From: Candidatus Firestoneibacteriota bacterium
GTDB lineage: Bacteria > Oederibacteriota > JAAXVQ01 > JAUVAV01
Length of the DNA stretch: 7,306 bases
Assembly: GCA_030635415.1 (NCBI GenBank)
Contig: DAOVYW010000119.1
Span: 1-7,306, forward strand
Direction of reading: 5' to 3'
In this document: piece after piece, positions 4,750-7,306 of the stretch
Position numbering within the stretch: the first letter of the stretch is position 1
How the letters are laid out: each line of letters begins with the position of its first letter
Made by a program: the position numbers and the translations under genes
The notes under the pieces: model-generated
Databases searched by the model: none
What the model was told of the DNA's origin: nothing
What the model saw: only the letters and a program-made list of their open reading frames with translations

Positions 4750-7306
4750 ATGCCGGAAGAAAACGTCCCCTTAATCCCGGATTATCAAATTGTTGAAAAA
4801 TTGGGAGAGAGTCCACAAGCACTTATCTATAAGGCTTTTCGAAAATCAGCGCCGCAAAGAGCGGTGGTGCTTAAAATCCTAAAAACCAGCCACCTTTCCG
4901 AGCGGCAAAAACAGCACTTTCGACAGAAAATCGAACAGCTCAAGCTTTTAAATGATCCCCTACTCGTCCGATGTATAATTTTTGGGGAACAAGCCGGCAC
5001 CTATTTTATTATCCGGAATTATTTTGAGGGTATACCTCTTAATCAGTGGGCAGGGTCCCGGAAATCCTTAAAAGATATTTTAACCGTGAGCTGTTTCCTG
5101 GCCGAGGCCCTAAATAAAGTCCATGAGGCCGGGATTATTCACGGAAGCATCAAACCGCATAATATATTAATTCAACCCCAAAATTTAGAAGTTCGTCTGA
5201 TTGACTATATTACCACGCTGGATGTCAGCGAAGTCAGTCATTTTATTTATGACCGCCTTTTTCTGGAAGGCACTCTGACCTATACCTCGCCCGAACAGAC
5301 TGGCCGTATAAATCATAGAGTCGATGTAACCTCTGATCTATATTCTTTGGGAATTATTTTCTATGAATTGTTGACCGGAAAACCGCCGTTTTTTTCGCTC
5401 GATCCCCTGGAATTAATTCATTCCCACCTGGCGGAGGAGGAGACCGAGGTCAGCCGGTTAAACCCCGAGGTTCCACAGGTCTGGAGCAAAATAATCTCCC
5501 GCTTGCTGGTTAAACAATCCGAGAAACGTTACCAGAGCGCCGCCGGCCTGCTGGCCGACCTGGTGCAGTGCCGCGATCAATACTCGGAGAAGGGAACCAT
5601 TGCCGGATTTCCTCTGGGGAGGTGCGATTATACTCATCGGGTTATTTTTATTTCCAAAATGGTGGGACGTCAAACTGAGGTTAAATTGGTTCTGGATAAA
5701 TATGGCCGGGCGGCCGAGGGAGCTTTTGTATCCTTGTTTATATCCGGCCTGCCCGGGATTGGCAAGACGCGTCTGATTCAGGAACTTCAGAAACCGATTA
5801 TTGAACACCAAGGTTATTTTACTTCCGGAAAATTCGATTTCTATCAAAGAAATATCCCCTATAGTGCCTTGATTCAGAGTCTGCGGAGTTTAACGCGGAG
5901 GTTTCTGACGGAAAGTGATCAAAGAATAAGTTATTGGAAGAGTAATATGCTCCAGGCTTTGGGAAACAACGGCCGGATTCTGACCGAGGTTGTTCCCGAA
6001 CTGGAGATGCTGGTGGGGGTTCAGCCAGAGGTGGAGGACCTGCCGCCGGTAGAATCCCGAACCCGTTTCCATTATATTTTTGACCGGTTTCTGAGCTGTC
6101 TGGCGACGGAGGAAAATCCCCTCACGCTTTTTATTGACGATCTCCAATGGTGCGACACCGCTACCCTGGATTTTTTAAGACATGTGCTGGGCAATTATAA
6201 AGAGCATAAACATCTTTTTTTCATCGGTGCCTATCGTAACAATGAAGTGGATAACCGGCATCCCCTGGCCAAACTGATTGGTGATTTCCGCCAAAGCTCG
6301 GCGCCGCCCGGCGAGATAAACTTAAAGCCTCTGGAACCGCAATATTGCCATGAGCAAGTATCATATATCCTGGATTCGCCGCTTTCCCAGACCCGGGAGC
6401 TAGCCGCTTTTATATCCCGGCTTACCGAGGGCAATCCCCTGTTCGTGAGCGAGATTTTATCCTTTCTGCATACCAAGGATCTGCTTTACCTGGACGCCGG
6501 CCGGCATTGGCAGTGGGACCTGAATAAAATTCGGGAATCGGATATGCCGCCCACCGTGGTTGAGCTTTTCAGGTCCAAAGTCGAAAAATTACTGCCTGAG
6601 TCGCTGGACCTGCTTGAATACTGCGCCTGCATGGGGAACCGGTTTTCGCCCACGGAGATTTCACTGGTAAAGAAAATCAGCTTGGAAGATACCTTTCAGG
6701 TACTGAAGTCCGCTTTGGCCCAGGGACTATTAATGGAAAAACAGGATGACTTGCAGTTTGTTCATGATCGCGTGCAGGAAGCGGTTTTAAACGCCATTCC
6801 GCTGGATAAACGCCGCCGGATACACTGGATAATTGGGACGCATTTACTCTCCGCCGTGCCGGATGCAGCCCTGCTGGGAAAGGTTGAGAATCTTTTTGCC
6901 ATAACCGCGCACCTGAATATGGGAAGACCCGGGAACCTGGACGCCGGGACAGCGGCCCGCTTATCCGAGGTGAATTATCATGCCGGTAATAAAGCGCTGG
7001 ATTCCTTGGCTACCGAGGCGGCCAATGAGTACTTCCGGCTGGCCAGGAAACTTTTGTCCAAAGATTGCTGGGAAACGGCGTATCAGAAGACTTTCAATAT
7101 TTTCCGCAAATCGGCCAAGACCGAGTTGATGTGCGGACAGTATGCCGTCTCGGAAAATTTGCTTGACCGGCTGTTGGAAAACGCCCGGACAGACCTGGAT
7201 AAAGCTGAATGTCTGGCCGAGCAGACCAGTTCTTTATCTTCCATCGGAAATTTTATTAAAGCCATTGAAACCGCGAACCGCGGCCTGGCTTATTTTGGAA
7301 AGTCGA
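4750..7306 (+). CDS. Kinase-like domain + COG3899-type AAA ATPase signalling protein, C-terminus cut by window edge
   Basis: 852 codons are open to the right edge from ATG 4750, seven bases after GGGGG. Residues about 12-280 form a protein-kinase fold: degenerate Gly loop (LGESPQALIY, 18-27), VAIK Lys 42, helix-C Glu 62, HGSIKPHN at 131-138 where HRD should be (Asp replaced by Ser 133), DYI in place of DFG (Asp 152), and YTSPEQTGR (178-186). The ATPase module begins with MVGRQTEV (304-311), with Walker A GLPGIGKT (333-340), the family phrase GKF..YQRNIPYSAL, and Walker B LFIDDLQW (460-467). After about residue 700 the sequence is helical and TPR-like. This order matches large bacterial proteins in which kinase and COG3899 ATPase precede GAF and histidine-kinase or other output domains, which would lie beyond 7306. 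It is cytoplasmic, with no signal peptide or membrane segment seen. The HRD change predicts weak or no kinase activity; the ATPase looks intact. No gene symbol is justified. Confidence 0.9.
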   Translation, partial: MPEENVPLIPDYQIVEKLGESPQALIYKAFRKSAPQRAVVLKILKTSHLSERQKQHFRQKIEQLKLLNDPLLVRCIIFGEQAGTYFIIRNYFEGIPLNQWAGSRKSLKDILTVSCFLAEALNKVHEAGIIHGSIKPHNILIQPQNLEVRLIDYITTLDVSEVSHFIYDRLFLEGTLTYTSPEQTGRINHRVDVTSDLYSLGIIFYELLTGKPPFFSLDPLELIHSHLAEEETEVSRLNPEVPQVWSKIISRLLVKQSEKRYQSAAGLLADLVQCRDQYSEKGTIAGFPLGRCDYTHRVIFISKMVGRQTEVKLVLDKYGRAAEGAFVSLFISGLPGIGKTRLIQELQKPIIEHQGYFTSGKFDFYQRNIPYSALIQSLRSLTRRFLTESDQRISYWKSNMLQALGNNGRILTEVVPELEMLVGVQPEVEDLPPVESRTRFHYIFDRFLSCLATEENPLTLFIDDLQWCDTATLDFLRHVLGNYKEHKHLFFIGAYRNNEVDNRHPLAKLIGDFRQSSAPPGEINLKPLEPQYCHEQVSYILDSPLSQTRELAAFISRLTEGNPLFVSEILSFLHTKDLLYLDAGRHWQWDLNKIRESDMPPTVVELFRSKVEKLLPESLDLLEYCACMGNRFSPTEISLVKKISLEDTFQVLKSALAQGLLMEKQDDLQFVHDRVQEAVLNAIPLDKRRRIHWIIGTHLLSAVPDAALLGKVENLFAITAHLNMGRPGNLDAGTAARLSEVNYHAGNKALDSLATEAANEYFRLARKLLSKDCWETAYQKTFNIFRKSAKTELMCGQYAVSENLLDRLLENARTDLDKAECLAEQTSSLSSIGNFIKAIETANRGLAYFGKS

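Noticed and set aside
5458..6476. Several minus-strand frames of 81-129 codons inside the kinase/ATPase gene
   Set aside because: Shadows of the plus-strand gene, which keeps Walker motifs and family phrases throughout.
1..7306. CRISPR array, insertion sequence ends, tRNA or rRNA genes
   Set aside because: No regularly spaced repeats, no transposase motifs, no terminal repeats and no cloverleaf or rRNA-like stretch were found on either strand.

Overview
The window looks bacterial. Gene starts are preceded by G-rich Shine-Dalgarno sequences, one gene starts with TTG, and there are sigma-A-like promoters. One protein combines a Ser/Thr-kinase-type domain with an AAA ATPase, another combines DUF4388 with MshEN-like repeats, and a lipoprotein signal is visible. 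A Clostridia-like Firmicute or another sediment or syntrophic-type bacterium fits, but no rRNA, tRNA or housekeeping gene is present, so this is a guess. The left ~1.1 kb is clearly more AT-rich than the rest.

Layout. (1) Positions 1-1004, minus strand: the N-terminal 334 residues of an adenylate-forming enzyme of the PaaK/CapK (phenylacetate-CoA ligase-like) family, running off the left edge. A short palindrome overlaps its likely -10. (2) Positions 1159-1378, minus strand: a small lipoprotein gene with promoter, ribosome-binding site and lipobox, broken by an apparent one-base insertion inside the signal peptide. (3) Positions 1633-3967, plus strand: a promoter followed by a tight three-gene operon. 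The first gene encodes a 531-residue soluble protein with two DUF4388-type units and, inside the second, two tandem repeats matching the c-di-GMP-binding MshEN motif. The other two genes encode small proteins of three transmembrane segments each (117 and 115 residues). (4) Positions 3968-4749: a gene-poor stretch holding a possible decayed ORF, a promoter, an orphan 67-codon gene, and several inverted repeats. One of these could mask the ribosome-binding site of the next gene. (5) Positions 4750-7306, plus strand: the first 852 residues of a large protein. It has an N-terminal kinase-type domain whose HRD catalytic Asp is replaced by Ser, then a COG3899-type AAA ATPase with intact Walker A and B motifs, then helical TPR-like sequence. 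It runs off the right edge.

How the genes may work together (inference): the three-gene operon looks like a nucleotide-responsive cytoplasmic adaptor made with two small membrane partners. The kinase-like/ATPase protein downstream is a typical signalling scaffold whose output domain lies beyond the window. The layout suggests a c-di-GMP-linked signalling locus. No enzymatic output for the operon can be read here, and co-function with the kinase-like protein is not shown. The left-hand ligase and the broken lipoprotein face away and probably belong to a separate, more AT-rich accessory segment.
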